A stretch of 64,000 nt of DNA, taken from NCBI RefSeq assembly GCF_004352855.1, contig NZ_SJSC01000003.1:1-64000 (forward strand), read 5' to 3'. The DNA is from Marinomonas sp. KMM3893 (GTDB lineage: Bacteria; Pseudomonadota; Gammaproteobacteria; Pseudomonadales; Marinomonadaceae). Within the stretch, counting starts at the first letter, position 1, and every line of letters starts with the position of its first letter. Below the pieces are notes generated by a model. The model did not search any database. It was not told where the DNA came from and was given only the letters and a program-made list of their open reading frames with translations. Position numbers and translations under genes: made by a program. Of this stretch, positions 19,376-29,143 are shown one piece after another.

Positions 19376-20104
19376 ATGAAAAAACACCTAGTGATGGCAA
19401 TGGTGCTCAGCGCATTATTGCTTTCTGCTTGTGCTTACCAGCCTGTTAGCCAGAGTACCCACAAACATTCCGATCAAAAACGCTTGTCCTTGATACAGGC
19501 GCATCTTTTGTTGGGTCAGTTGCCATTGGCAAAATCCCAATTGGATCAAATTACAGACCAAAATCGACGTCGAGAGTATTGGCGTTTATTGAGTCTATAC
19601 TGGCTGCAAGTGGGTGATGAGAGCAAAGCGTTAGATGCACACCGGCAAGGTTTGCAGCGATTTCCTAATGATGATTTTTTATTGAACAACTTTGGTGTTT
19701 TATTAGGGGCAAAACGACAGTGGTCCGAGGCCTGTCTGGCTTTTCAAAAGGCGGCCCAAAATGGCTTGTCAACAAGGCAATCCGTGTGGATTAACCTCTC
19801 TCGCTGTGCGATACGTCAAGATGACGTAAAAAAGGCGTGGAAGGATCTAAAACGAGCAAAAGAAATCGCGCATTTGCCGCTTATTGGTTTGATGACTGAG
19901 CTTAATCTTGTTTTAATACAGGGTAACCTTAGTAAGGCTCGCCTCATTTTAAATAATATCCAGGCTGAAACTAGAAATACGCAAAACACAGCGTATTTTG
20001 ATGAATATAACTGTCTGTCGCGGCAGATCATCGCACGCGAAACTGACCCTACAATTTATTCATCCGCGAGCACTTCGATATGCTTGGATAGCTCAAGGTA
20101 TTAA
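19376..20104 (+). CDS. pilW: PilW/PilF-type TPR lipoprotein
   Basis: 242 residues. A signal peptide ends in a lipobox (LLLSAC at residues 14-19), so the mature protein is probably an outer-membrane lipoprotein. Helical repeats fit TPRs (DESKALDAHRQGLQRFPND, WSEACLAFQKAAQNG). The position between rlmN and rodZ is that of pilW/pilF, the type IV pilus secretin pilotin. Sequence similarity to characterised PilF looks modest and no other pilus gene is in the window, so the role rests on synteny. Confidence 0.75.
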   Translation: MKKHLVMAMVLSALLLSACAYQPVSQSTHKHSDQKRLSLIQAHLLLGQLPLAKSQLDQITDQNRRREYWRLLSLYWLQVGDESKALDAHRQGLQRFPNDDFLLNNFGVLLGAKRQWSEACLAFQKAAQNGLSTRQSVWINLSRCAIRQDDVKKAWKDLKRAKEIAHLPLIGLMTELNLVLIQGNLSKARLILNNIQAETRNTQNTAYFDEYNCLSRQIIARETDPTIYSSASTSICLDSSRY

Positions 20105-20105
20105 C

Positions 20106-21119
20106 ATGACAACTGAATTCCAAACTGATGTTTCTTTTAACGACAGCGACACCGCAAACATTGATATCGGTAAGAGTCTTAAAGCCGCGCGAGTTGAGCG
20201 TCATTTAGATGAAAGGCAAGTTTCTACCGAATTAAAAATTCCAATCGACCAAGTGAGGGCGTTGGAAGACAATCAGTTTGATTATTTTAGATCTGCGACC
20301 TTTGCTAGGGGTTATCTTAAGGGCTATTGCCGTCTGGTAGGTCTGGATGTAAACCTGATGTTAGCGGCGTTCGATTCGCTCACCACCGCCAAAGCGGAAT
20401 CTAATATTAAACCGGTCGATAAGGTCATCAATAAGCAAGCAGGCTTTGGTGATCCTTTTGTTATTCTTATCTCCATTGTTATTATTGCCGTCTTGGTTTT
20501 TTTAGCGTTTTGGTGGCCTTCCTTTTCAAATAATAACTCGGCAGTGATTGAAAAAAATGCCGCCGCGGATCAAGGTGTCGAAGAGCAAAGCTCGGTAGAT
20601 ACATCCATGCCTGCTTTGGCTCCCTCTGCGACCTCTAACGAGGCTGCAGCGACCACTGAACCAGAAGCTTCTGTTGCGCAAGATTCGGATGATGCCGCCG
20701 TCAATAAAGCCGCCGCAGAAGAAGAGTTGCCGGTCGCTGATAATGCGGTCACGACTGGGCTGTCTGCGGAAACCATTGCGATCCTAGAAAAAGCGGGTGT
20801 TAATCCCCAAAAAGTCGAAGAAGCAACAAAAGATGTGCCTACAGAGCAAGTTGTCAGTACGCCTCAAGCTCCCCTTTATAAAAACGACATAGAAATGGCG
20901 TTTGATGCGGATTGCTGGACTGAGATTCGAGACAGTACCGGTAAAATTTTATACTCAGGTGTGAAAGCCGCAGGCAGTAAATTAGAGGTTACCGGTAGCG
21001 CGCCTTATCGTGTTGTTATTGGTTACGCTCGTGGTGTTTCCTCATTTAAATTTAAAGGTGAAGTCTACGACTTCTCCTCATATACTCACAAAGATCTGGC
21101 TCGCTTCGAGCTCAAGTAG
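20106..21119 (+). CDS. rodZ: RodZ, cytoskeletal morphogenesis protein
   Basis: About 337 residues. The N-terminal helix-turn-helix ([14 protein letters not shown], then [16 protein letters not shown]) binds MreB in homologs. One membrane helix ([19 protein letters not shown]) follows at about residue 115. A long Ala/Glu-rich linker leads to a C-terminal DUF4115 beta domain ([22 protein letters not shown]). It links MreB to cell-wall elongation. ATG 20106 lies two bases after the pilW stop; a longer frame starting inside pilW adds residues unlike RodZ. Confidence 0.9.
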   Translation: MTTEFQTDVSFNDSDTANIDIGKSLKAARVERHLDERQVSTELKIPIDQVRALEDNQFDYFRSATFARGYLKGYCRLVGLDVNLMLAAFDSLTTAKAESNIKPVDKVINKQAGFGDPFVILISIVIIAVLVFLAFWWPSFSNNNSAVIEKNAAADQGVEEQSSVDTSMPALAPSATSNEAAATTEPEASVAQDSDDAAVNKAAAEEELPVADNAVTTGLSAETIAILEKAGVNPQKVEEATKDVPTEQVVSTPQAPLYKNDIEMAFDADCWTEIRDSTGKILYSGVKAAGSKLEVTGSAPYRVVIGYARGVSSFKFKGEVYDFSSYTHKDLARFELK

Positions 21120-21127
21120 AGAAAACT

Positions 21128-22240
21128 ATGCATTTTGAATCGCCAATAAAACGTCGTCAATCACGTCAAATTATGGTGGGGAATGTGCCAGTTGGTGGCG
21201 GCGCCCCTATTAGTGTTCAGAGTATGACGAACACTGAAACCTGCGATGTTGATGCCACAGTCGCTCAAATAAGAGCCATCGCCGATGCTGGTGGTGACAT
21301 TGTACGTGTGTCTATTCCTTCCATGGATGCGGCAGAAGCCTTTAAGCAAATTCGTAAACAAGTGTCTGTGCCACTGGTTGCCGATATCCATTTTGATTAT
21401 AAAATTGCTCTCAAAGTGGCTGAATACGGGGTAGATTGCTTACGTATCAACCCAGGTAATATTGGTAATAAAGACCGAATTCGATCGGTTGTTGATTGCG
21501 CTCGAGACAAAAACATCCCGATTCGAATTGGTGTGAATGCAGGATCATTAGAAAAAGACTTGCAGAAAAAGTACGGTGAACCTACGCCTGATGCTTTGGT
21601 TGAGTCGGCTTTTCGTCAACTTCAGTATTTTGATGAATTGGATTTCCATGAGTACAAGTTAAGCCTTAAAGCGTCGGATATTTTTATGACGGTTGAGGCC
21701 TATCGCAAAATCGCCAGTCAAATTGATAACCCGTTGCATTTAGGGATTACAGAAGCCGGCGGCTTGCGTTCAGGTACGGTGAAGTCGTCTATCGGCCTAG
21801 GGCTTTTGTTGATGGATGGCATTGGCGACACATTGCGAGTGTCTCTGGCGGCCGACCCTGTACAAGAAATAAAAGTCGGTTGGGACATGTTGCGCAGTCT
21901 TAAATTGCGTAACCGCGGCATTAACTTTATTGCCTGCCCAAGCTGCTCGCGTCAAAACTTTGACGTGATTAAAACCATGAATCAGCTTGAAGAGCGATTA
22001 GAAGATATCGTCATTCCAATGGACGTCGCTGTGATTGGTTGTGTGGTAAATGGGCCTGGTGAAGCAAAAGAAGCGGACATAGGTCTTGCTGGTGGTTCGC
22101 CAAATAACCTAGTGTATTTGGATGGCAAACCGAACAGCAAATTCAAGAATGAAACATTAGTTGACGATCTTGAAAAAATGATTCGTCAGAAGGCTAAAAC
22201 TAAAGAACGTGAGATGGCGAACATCATCGCTAAAAATTAA
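21128..22240 (+). CDS. ispG: IspG, 4-hydroxy-3-methylbut-2-enyl diphosphate synthase
   Basis: 370 residues. The core [19 protein letters not shown] is typical, and the 4Fe-4S cysteines lie in [10 protein letters not shown] and [10 protein letters not shown]. It reduces the cyclic diphosphate of the MEP isoprenoid pathway, needs an Fe-S cluster and so depends on the suf system upstream. It starts eight bases after rodZ. Confidence 0.96.
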   Translation: MHFESPIKRRQSRQIMVGNVPVGGGAPISVQSMTNTETCDVDATVAQIRAIADAGGDIVRVSIPSMDAAEAFKQIRKQVSVPLVADIHFDYKIALKVAEYGVDCLRINPGNIGNKDRIRSVVDCARDKNIPIRIGVNAGSLEKDLQKKYGEPTPDALVESAFRQLQYFDELDFHEYKLSLKASDIFMTVEAYRKIASQIDNPLHLGITEAGGLRSGTVKSSIGLGLLLMDGIGDTLRVSLAADPVQEIKVGWDMLRSLKLRNRGINFIACPSCSRQNFDVIKTMNQLEERLEDIVIPMDVAVIGCVVNGPGEAKEADIGLAGGSPNNLVYLDGKPNSKFKNETLVDDLEKMIRQKAKTKEREMANIIAKN

Positions 22241-22249
22241 GGAATTGTA

Positions 22250-23533
22250 GTGGCTCGTAAAATCCAAGCTATTCGAGGAATGAATGACATTCTTCCAGGC
22301 CAGTCTTCTGTTTGGCAATATTTAGAAAGCACGGTTGCTGATGTTGTGAAGTCTTATGGCTACCAACAGATTCGTTTTCCGATCGTTGAAAACACCGACC
22401 TGTTTAAACGTGGTGTGGGTGAAACAACAGACATCGTTGAAAAAGAAATGTACACCTTTGAGGATCGCAATGGTGAATCGTTAACCTTGCGCCCAGAAGG
22501 AACCGCAAGTTGTGTGCGTGCAGCGGATCAAGCTGGTTTGTTGTTTAATCAAGTGCAGCGCTTGTGGTACACAGGTCCTATGTTTCGTTATGAGCGCCCG
22601 CAAAAAGGTCGCTACCGTCAGTTTCACCAAATTGGTGTTGAAGCCTTTGGTATGGCGAGTGCCGACGTTGATGCTGAACTGATTGTTTTGTCTGCGCGCT
22701 TATGGAAAAAGCTGGGGTTGTTGGAGCATGTTGAGCTGCAACTGAATACCATCGGCTTGGCGTCTGAGCGCGAAGCTTACAAAGCGGCCTTGGTTGATTA
22801 CTTAACAGAGTTTAAAGATCAGCTAGACGAAGACAGTCAGCGCCGCTTAACGACGAACCCATTGCGTATTTTGGACTCTAAAGACGAAGCAACACAGGCG
22901 GTGTTGAACAACGCCCCTAGTCTTCGGGACTTTATCGGCGAAGAGTCCCAAGCGCACTTTGAACGTTTGCAAGCAATTCTGACGGCAAATGGCGTGCCTT
23001 TTGTGATTAACCATCGCTTAGTTCGCGGCCTAGATTATTATGGTAAAACGGTGTTTGAATGGGTGACTGCGCATCTTGGTGCTCAAGCAACCGTTTGTGC
23101 CGGTGGCCGTTACGATGGCTTGGTCGAACAGTTAGGGGGTAAAGCAACGCCAGCTGTGGGCTTTGCGATGGGGATTGAGCGCCTAGTATTGCTACTGGAA
23201 ACGCTTGAACTTATTCCTGAAGAAGCCAAAGCCTCTACGGATGTGTTTGTTGTTAGTTTGGGCGAGGACGCTGAAATTACCTCTTCTGTGCTGGCGGAGA
23301 CGCTGCGCTCTGAATTAGCTGGTGTGACGGTATTGCGTCATTGTGGCGGCGGTAACTTTAAAAACCAGATGAAGAAAGCCAATAACTCAGGCGCTCGTTT
23401 GACTCTTATTTTGGGTCAAGAAGAAGTGGAGCAAGGCATTTGTCAGGTCAAAGACATGCAAACCGGTGATCAAGAATCTTGTCAGATTGCTGATATCGCG
23501 AACTGTGTGAATGCTAAATTACAGTTGAATTAA
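22250..23533 (+). CDS. hisS: Histidyl-tRNA synthetase
   Basis: 427 residues. Class II motif 2 ([19 protein letters not shown]), the HisRS signature [15 protein letters not shown] and motif 3 ([14 protein letters not shown]) are all present. It charges tRNA-His. The start is GTG 22250, placed by AAGGAATT just upstream and by homology to the [13 protein letters not shown] start of E. coli HisS. Confidence 0.96.
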   Translation: MARKIQAIRGMNDILPGQSSVWQYLESTVADVVKSYGYQQIRFPIVENTDLFKRGVGETTDIVEKEMYTFEDRNGESLTLRPEGTASCVRAADQAGLLFNQVQRLWYTGPMFRYERPQKGRYRQFHQIGVEAFGMASADVDAELIVLSARLWKKLGLLEHVELQLNTIGLASEREAYKAALVDYLTEFKDQLDEDSQRRLTTNPLRILDSKDEATQAVLNNAPSLRDFIGEESQAHFERLQAILTANGVPFVINHRLVRGLDYYGKTVFEWVTAHLGAQATVCAGGRYDGLVEQLGGKATPAVGFAMGIERLVLLLETLELIPEEAKASTDVFVVSLGEDAEITSSVLAETLRSELAGVTVLRHCGGGNFKNQMKKANNSGARLTLILGQEEVEQGICQVKDMQTGDQESCQIADIANCVNAKLQLN

Positions 23534-23573
23534 GTCTGGCGCCAGTTACGGCATCTTAAACGAGGAATAAAAA

Positions 23574-24215
23574 GTGTCTGAATTAAAGACTGAAGAAGAA
23601 CAAATTGAAGCGTTTAAAGAGTGGTGGAAAAAGAACGGCACTGTCTTAATCATAGCGATTGCGGTTTGCGTTGGTGGCTATTTTGGTTGGCAAGCTTGGC
23701 AAAAAAGCCAAGCAGATCATTTGAGTGAAGCGTCTGCTTTGTATCAAAATATGATCGAAGCCGCGTCTGACTTGTCAAAAGAAGACAACCAAAAAACAGT
23801 CTCTTTCATTGCTAAGCAATTGACTGATGATTATAACGATACGGGTTATGCCATGTTTGGTCAGTTGTTCTCAGCTCGTTTAGATGCTCAAAAGGGCAAC
23901 TACGATGCGGCCATTACGGATCTTAAAACGGCGATCAAGCAGACGGAAGACGCGTCTTTTATTGCGATAGCGAACTTACGTATTACTAAGTTACAGATTC
24001 AAAAAGAAGAGTACAGCGCTGCGCTAGCAACATTAGAGCAAGTGACCTCTTCTGAGTTTCTTGCTCAGCGTCAAGAACTTGCAGGGGATATTTACCTTAA
24101 GCAAGGTAAGCGTGATGAAGCGAGAGTGGCGTATCAAAAAGCCAGTGAAGCCTTGGGTGACAATGTTAAACACCCATTGCTAGACATTAAACTCAAGGAC
24201 TTAGTCAAAGGTTGA
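23574..24215 (+). CDS. yfgM: YfgM-like periplasmic chaperone / TPR membrane protein
   Basis: 213 residues. A short cytoplasmic N-terminus (EEQIEAFKEWWKKNG) is followed by one transmembrane helix (TVLIIAIAVCVGGYFGWQAW) and a periplasmic helical-repeat domain (DUF2133/TPR_21). E. coli YfgM associates with SecYEG and PpiD. The start is GTG 23574. Its 3' end meets bamB with two bases between stop and start. Confidence 0.9.
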   Translation: MSELKTEEEQIEAFKEWWKKNGTVLIIAIAVCVGGYFGWQAWQKSQADHLSEASALYQNMIEAASDLSKEDNQKTVSFIAKQLTDDYNDTGYAMFGQLFSARLDAQKGNYDAAITDLKTAIKQTEDASFIAIANLRITKLQIQKEEYSAALATLEQVTSSEFLAQRQELAGDIYLKQGKRDEARVAYQKASEALGDNVKHPLLDIKLKDLVKG

Positions 24216-24217
24216 TT

Positions 24218-25351
24218 ATGAGTAAATCGCTTGTTACTGGTGTTATATTAGCGGCTTTAATGCTCCAAGGTTGTGCCAGCTCCCGTCCTGATTTGCCTAG
24301 CCCAGCGCCCATCGACAGTGAAGTGGATTTAGACACATCATGGCGTACTGGTGTGGATGGCGATTTTGGTGAGACGAGCGAACGTTACAACTTGGTTGCA
24401 CAAGATAATAGTTTATTCTTCGTTACTCGCGTCGGTTCTGTGTATCAGCTTACCCAAAAAGACGGCGATGAAGTGCTTCGTATCAAAACGAAATATAAAC
24501 CCAGTGCAGGCGTAACTCGTGACGCTGATAACATCTATTTTGGTACTTATGAAGGCCAACTTGTGGCCGTTTCATTGAAGAAAAAAGCGGTGGAATGGAC
24601 GCAGACCTTGAGTTCTGAAGTGCTTTCTGAGCCGGCGTATTATGATGGTAAGTTGGCCGTGCAAACTGCCGATGGTTGGTTGAGTCTTTTGGATGCGAGC
24701 GATGGCCATGTGCTATGGCGAGCAAAAGAGGATTTGCCTGCATTGACGGTCCGTGGTACAAGTGCGCCTATTATTATTAATGGTAAGGTACTAGCTGGCT
24801 TTTCAGACGGCAAAGTAAAAGCCTTTGATCTGCAAACCGGTAAACAGGTTTGGTCTTATGACGTTGGTAAACCCGAAGGCCGTTATGAAATTGAACGCTT
24901 GAGTGATGTAGATGGTCGTTTGGTTGTCAAAGACGGTGTGGTTTATGCGGCGGCTTATAATGGCACAGTGACGGCTTTATCGTTGCAAAAAGGCAGTCCC
25001 ATCTGGCAGCGTAGTATTCCTAGTGCTGTTGGTGTTGCAGTGAGAGATGACCTTCTCGTTGCGGTGGATTTGGACAGTAATGTGATCGCTTTAAACGCCA
25101 AAAATGGCTCTCAAGTGTGGGAAAACAAAACACTTGAAAAGCGAGATTTGATTACGCCTGAATTTTTTAGAGATTATGTTGCGGTGATGGATCGAGGTGG
25201 CTATGTCCATTTACTAGACCTTAAAACAGGAATAGTAAAAGGGCGTGATATCGCGAACGATGATGTTGCTCCAGGCAGTCGTATGATAGCGGATGGAAAT
25301 CAGCTGTTTATATTGACGCCGGACTCAGATGTCACGGCATTGAGCTATTGA
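24218..25351 (+). CDS. bamB: BamB, outer-membrane assembly lipoprotein
   Basis: About 377 residues. A lipobox (LMLQGCASS) ends the signal peptide. The mature part is an eight-bladed PQQ-type beta-propeller, with repeated blades such as GKVKAFDLQTGKQVWSYDVG and VIALNAKNGSQVWENKT. It is part of the BAM complex that inserts beta-barrel proteins. ATG 24218 was chosen over a TTG six bases earlier that overlaps yfgM. Confidence 0.93.
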   Translation: MSKSLVTGVILAALMLQGCASSRPDLPSPAPIDSEVDLDTSWRTGVDGDFGETSERYNLVAQDNSLFFVTRVGSVYQLTQKDGDEVLRIKTKYKPSAGVTRDADNIYFGTYEGQLVAVSLKKKAVEWTQTLSSEVLSEPAYYDGKLAVQTADGWLSLLDASDGHVLWRAKEDLPALTVRGTSAPIIINGKVLAGFSDGKVKAFDLQTGKQVWSYDVGKPEGRYEIERLSDVDGRLVVKDGVVYAAAYNGTVTALSLQKGSPIWQRSIPSAVGVAVRDDLLVAVDLDSNVIALNAKNGSQVWENKTLEKRDLITPEFFRDYVAVMDRGGYVHLLDLKTGIVKGRDIANDDVAPGSRMIADGNQLFILTPDSDVTALSY

Positions 25352-25370
25352 AGTCGACACGACTTCTCTT
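25350..25370 (+). terminator. bamB terminator
   Basis: GAAGTCG (25350-25356) pairs with CGACTTC (25360-25366) around a three-base loop, with TCTTTT following. The stem begins inside the bamB stop codon. Confidence 0.65.
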
Positions 25371-25381
25371 TTAGCGATTTT

Positions 25382-25430
25382 AAAGAGGCTGCCATTCCTA
25401 AAAGGAGTGGTGGCCGCTTTGTATTTTTAT
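25382..25430 (+). terminator. Long hairpin between bamB and der
   Basis: AAAG plus GGC and CCATTCC segments (25382 onward) pair, with a few mismatches, with GGAGTGG, GGCC and CTTT (to 25420) around TAAAA. GTATTTTTAT follows. It is either a second terminator or an attenuator ahead of der, whose start is ten bases further on. Confidence 0.55.
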
Positions 25431-25440
25431 AGGTAAAAAA

Positions 25441-26778
25441 ATGATCCCAGTTATTGCATTGGTAGGTAGACCCAATGTTGGAAAGTCGACCCTTTTTAAC
25501 CGTTTGACACGTTCTCGCGATGCCTTGGTGGCCGATTATCCTGGCCTAACCCGAGACCGCAAATATGGCGATGGTAAAGCGGGTGAGCATGAATTTATTG
25601 TTATTGACACTGGTGGTATCAGTGGCGACGAACAAGGTATTGATGAAAAGATGGCGCGTCAGTCTCTTCTTGCGATAGAAGAAGCGGATGCGGTGCTCTT
25701 TTTAGTGGATGGCCGACATGGTCTTAATCCTGCCGATGAAATGATTGCAAACCACTTACGCCGCGCGAATAAGCCTATTTACCTTGTGGTCAACAAGACC
25801 GATGGTATTAATGAAGATATTGCCTTGGCAGATTTTTATTCATTAGGGCTTGGTGAATTACTGCCGATTGCGGCGGCGCACGGTAAAGGCGTTCATATCT
25901 TAATTGATAAGGTTATGTTGCCGTTTGCTGAGCAAGTTGAAGAAGCAAAAAATCAAATTCAACTGGGTTCTCGTGGTATTCGTATTGGTGTGGTTGGGCG
26001 TCCTAATGTGGGCAAATCGACCTTGGTAAATCGCATGCTAGGTGAAGACCGAGTCGTGGTTTATGACATGCCAGGCACCACGCGCGACAGTGTGTACATT
26101 CCTTATATTCGTAATGAGAAAGAATACACACTGATCGATACCGCGGGCGTGCGTCGTCGTAAGCATGTGAAAGAAGCGGTTGAGAAATTCTCGATTGTGA
26201 AAACGCTGCAAGCGATTCAAGATGCCAACGTGGTGATTGTGGTGATTGATTCCCATGAAGACTTGGTTGAACAAGATCTGCATATGATTGGTTATGTGCT
26301 GGATGCCGGTCGTGGTGTGGTGATTGCCGTCAACAAATGGGATGGCTTAGCAAAAGATGAGCGCGAGCACATCAAGAGCGAAGTGGAGCGTCGTTTAGGG
26401 TTTGTTCCTTACGCAAAAGTGCATTACATTTCGGCTTTGCACGGTACTGATGTTGGTAATTTATACGATACGATCGAATCCACGTATGAGTCTTGTTACG
26501 CTAAGTGGTCTACGAACCGTTTGACTCGTATCCTTGAAGATGCGATTGCTGAGCATCAGCCTCCAATGGTCAATAGCCGTCGTATTAAGTTACGTTATGC
26601 TCACCAAGGGGGTTCAAACCCTCCACGTATTGTTGTGCATGGTAACCAAACGGACTCGCTTCCAGGCAGTTATAAAAAATACTTGGAAAACAAATTCCGT
26701 ACCATACTGAATATTACCGGTACTCCGATTTCATTTGAGTTTAAGTCTTCGGAAAACCCGTACGCGCCTAAAAAATAA
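25441..26778 (+). CDS. der: Der (EngA), double GTPase for 50S ribosome assembly
   Basis: 445 residues. Two G domains in tandem each begin with GRPNVGKST (near residues 8 and 184), and each has a DTxG switch motif ([16 protein letters not shown]) and an NKxD motif (NKTD, NKWD). A KH-like domain ends the protein. It is needed for maturation of the large ribosomal subunit. It follows bamB as in E. coli and Pseudomonas and is closed by a strong terminator. Confidence 0.96.
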   Translation: MIPVIALVGRPNVGKSTLFNRLTRSRDALVADYPGLTRDRKYGDGKAGEHEFIVIDTGGISGDEQGIDEKMARQSLLAIEEADAVLFLVDGRHGLNPADEMIANHLRRANKPIYLVVNKTDGINEDIALADFYSLGLGELLPIAAAHGKGVHILIDKVMLPFAEQVEEAKNQIQLGSRGIRIGVVGRPNVGKSTLVNRMLGEDRVVVYDMPGTTRDSVYIPYIRNEKEYTLIDTAGVRRRKHVKEAVEKFSIVKTLQAIQDANVVIVVIDSHEDLVEQDLHMIGYVLDAGRGVVIAVNKWDGLAKDEREHIKSEVERRLGFVPYAKVHYISALHGTDVGNLYDTIESTYESCYAKWSTNRLTRILEDAIAEHQPPMVNSRRIKLRYAHQGGSNPPRIVVHGNQTDSLPGSYKKYLENKFRTILNITGTPISFEFKSSENPYAPKK

Positions 26779-26805
26779 TCTCAGATTATTGTATGGTGTT
26801 TTGAA

Positions 26806-26837
26806 AACCTCTTCATTCAGATGAAGGGGTTTTTTTG
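26806..26837 (+). terminator. der terminator
   Basis: An 11-bp stem (AACCTCTTCAT / ATGAAGGGGTT) with a TCAG loop is followed by a T-run, 27 bases after der. It closes the rlmN-der block. Confidence 0.92.
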
Positions 26838-26981
26838 TTTGAGGTTGTCGCTTTTTTCGCTTTGTATCTTGGTTTTTTACCCGTAAGACTTTTGTCGTAA
26901 TGGACGATTGATAGATTGCTTGCGAATAACGCATGGGGTAGTTTCTGTATTAAAGCCGATAAAAATAAAAAGGAGTGCTTT

Positions 26982-28085
26982 GTGACCAATCCTGTTGTGT
27001 TTGAGGTTCAGCCTTTTGCTGAGCGTTATAAGTTAGGTGTAATCCGACTTAATCATCCTTCTGCATTGAATGCTCTGAGCATGGAGATGATAGAGCAGAT
27101 GCTTAGCCAGCTAGAGAGTTGGCGAATGGATCAGACGGTCGTCGCTATTTGGTTAGAAGGCGCAGGGGATAAAGCCTTTTGTGCCGGTGGTAATGTGGTT
27201 GATGTTTATCGCAGTCTTGTCACGTCTGAAGAGACGCATTTTGCCCATCGTTACTTTGAAGAAGAGTACGCCCTTGATTATTTACTACACCGTTTTCCTA
27301 AACCTATTATTTGTTGGGGAAGTGGGTATGTGATGGGCGGTGGTATGGGGCTAATGATGGCCTCTCGTTATCGCGTGGTAACACCATCCAGCAAGTTGGC
27401 CATGCCTGAAATTAGCATTGGTTTGTACCCTGACGTAGGGGCCAGTTACTTCTTAAATCAGCTGGAAAGCAAGGAAATAGCGCGTTTTATGGCGCTAACC
27501 GGGTATCAGGTCTCTGCCACGGATGCGTGTGAGCTCGGTTTGGCAACGCATTACATTATGGCAGAAGATCGCGATGCTTTGATCGCGTCGTTTGCTAACG
27601 CCAGCATGGTGGAATTGGACCCCAAAAAGGTCACGTCTATTATTGAACAGGCGTTGTTCACTCGCGCCCAATCCGATGAGTTACCCTTGCTCAAACCTGA
27701 GCTAACGGCACTGCAACCGACGGTAATGACATTAATGTCAGGGGACATTGAGAACGTTTATGCCGCTATGTTGTCCTATTCACCAGAATGTCCGGCAATG
27801 ATAAAAGCGAAAGAAAACTTTTTGAATGGCAGCCCCTTATCCGCCCATTTGATATTGGCGCAATTGGATTGGGCTCACGGCAAAAGTTTAGAATCCGTTT
27901 TTATGCGCGAGCTTCAGTTGTCTGTTGCCTGCTGTGCTCAAGGGGATTTTAAAGAAGGTGTGCGAGCCTTATTGGTTGATAAAGACAAGCAACCAAAATG
28001 GCAATATGGACGTATTTCAGACGTACCAAAAGAGCGAGTGATGGACTTCTTTAAGGTTGAGGAGCCGTCTTTGCCGCCGCACTGA
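26982..28085 (+). CDS. Enoyl-CoA hydratase-like 3-hydroxyisobutyryl-CoA hydrolase
   Basis: 367 residues, the length of the ECH_2 (HIBYL-CoA hydrolase) branch rather than of a 260-residue enoyl-CoA hydratase. The oxyanion-hole motifs are seen at CAGGNVVDV and SGYVMGGGMGLM, and the active-site region is MPEISIGLYPDVGASYFL. It likely hydrolyses 3-hydroxyisobutyryl-CoA in valine breakdown. The start is GTG 26982, set by AAGGAG six bases upstream; a longer frame begins at 26916. Its end overlaps the convergent rsmS gene by 35 bases. Confidence 0.85.
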   Translation: MTNPVVFEVQPFAERYKLGVIRLNHPSALNALSMEMIEQMLSQLESWRMDQTVVAIWLEGAGDKAFCAGGNVVDVYRSLVTSEETHFAHRYFEEEYALDYLLHRFPKPIICWGSGYVMGGGMGLMMASRYRVVTPSSKLAMPEISIGLYPDVGASYFLNQLESKEIARFMALTGYQVSATDACELGLATHYIMAEDRDALIASFANASMVELDPKKVTSIIEQALFTRAQSDELPLLKPELTALQPTVMTLMSGDIENVYAAMLSYSPECPAMIKAKENFLNGSPLSAHLILAQLDWAHGKSLESVFMRELQLSVACCAQGDFKEGVRALLVDKDKQPKWQYGRISDVPKERVMDFFKVEEPSLPPH

Positions 28086-28239
28086 GTGCGTTGTTGGCGT
28101 GCTTTTGTTTTGCTTTAAAATCGTTCAAGGCAAGCGTTAAAGCGTCAATTGCGACTTGATTGTCTATCTTGTTGTCTTCAAGTAAAGCAATTAAATCAAT
28201 GGCCAGTTTTATGTGTGTAGGTGCGTTTTCTAAAGACAT
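28051..28239 (-). CDS. rsmS: RsmS/YbaM-like small protein (DUF2496)
   Basis: 62 residues beginning MSLENAPTHIKLAIDLIALLED, which closely follows the start of E. coli YbaM and Pectobacterium RsmS (pleiotropic regulator). The rest is a short helical, Ala/Lys-rich tail. ACGGAAAC precedes the start. It overlaps the 3' end of the convergent hydrolase gene by 35 bases. The molecular role in this organism is unknown. Confidence 0.7.
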   Translation of the reverse strand: MSLENAPTHIKLAIDLIALLEDNKIDNQVAIDALTLALNDFKAKQKHANNALSAAAKTAPQP

Positions 28240-28397
28240 AATGTTTCCGTATAAAAAGTGTCGTATTTAGGGTGTAAAAATAGAGATCTGAATCAATATT
28301 ATTTGTTAGGATTAGATAGGTTTACCCATTTTAACCTATTGTCGAAGATATAATGATCGGCGGCAAGAGACTTAGAGTCGCCTAGGATAGAGATAAA

Positions 28398-29060
28398 ATG
28401 ATGCTTAATGAAACCGGTGTAATAACAAACGAATTTTGGTTGGACCGTTGGAAATCGGGACGAATTGGCTTTCATAAAGAAGGTGTGAATCCTCGACTGG
28501 TTGGCTATTGGCCTGACTTGCCAAAAGGCAGTCATGTGCTGGTTCCTTTGTGTGGCAAATCAAACGACATGATTTGGCTAGCAGAGCAGGGCTATCAAGT
28601 GACTGGGGTTGAACTCTCTTCTTTGGCTGTGGTGCAATTTCTTGGTGACAACGATTTAGTGTATAACACTCATGAAGAAGGTGACCTGAAAATCCATACG
28701 GTGGAAGGGCTTTCTTTAAGAATCGTTGAAGGGGATTTTTTCACCTTTAAAGAAACAGGTTTTGACGCCTGTTATGACCGCGCGGCTATGGTGGCTATGC
28801 CATCGAATCGACGAGCTGAATACGTTTCTCATGCGCTTTCATTACTTGCGCCTTCGGCCTTCGTATTACTGATTTCACTGCGCTATGATGGTGATAAACA
28901 GGGGCCGCCATTTTCTGTTACGCATGAAGAAATTAACCAGATGTGGGGCGATAAGATTCAAAAAATTGCCTCTGAAGATCTTGTGCAAACCAATGCGCAA
29001 TACAAAGATCAAGGGCACGGTTTCTTTGAAGAGAGTGTTTGGCATATCGTCCCTGCTTAA
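28398..29060 (+). CDS. tpm: Thiopurine S-methyltransferase family protein (Tpm)
   Basis: 220 residues. The opening FWLDRWKSGRIGFHKEGVNP and the SAM motif VLVPLCGKSNDMIWLAEQGYQVTG (split here for length: LVPLCGKSNDM) are diagnostic for bacterial TPMT. Bacterial members methylate thiopurines and detoxify selenium and tellurium oxyanions. The start is the first of two adjacent ATG codons. It stands alone between rsmS (divergent) and the YgiQ gene. Confidence 0.9.
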   Translation: MMLNETGVITNEFWLDRWKSGRIGFHKEGVNPRLVGYWPDLPKGSHVLVPLCGKSNDMIWLAEQGYQVTGVELSSLAVVQFLGDNDLVYNTHEEGDLKIHTVEGLSLRIVEGDFFTFKETGFDACYDRAAMVAMPSNRRAEYVSHALSLLAPSAFVLLISLRYDGDKQGPPFSVTHEEINQMWGDKIQKIASEDLVQTNAQYKDQGHGFFEESVWHIVPA

Positions 29061-29143
29061 GCTCTTCTGATCAGCTTTACATATTGGCTCTGTATACCGG
29101 AGGTCTTTTCTGGGATAATGCCGGAAAATTCCCCCGATAACCT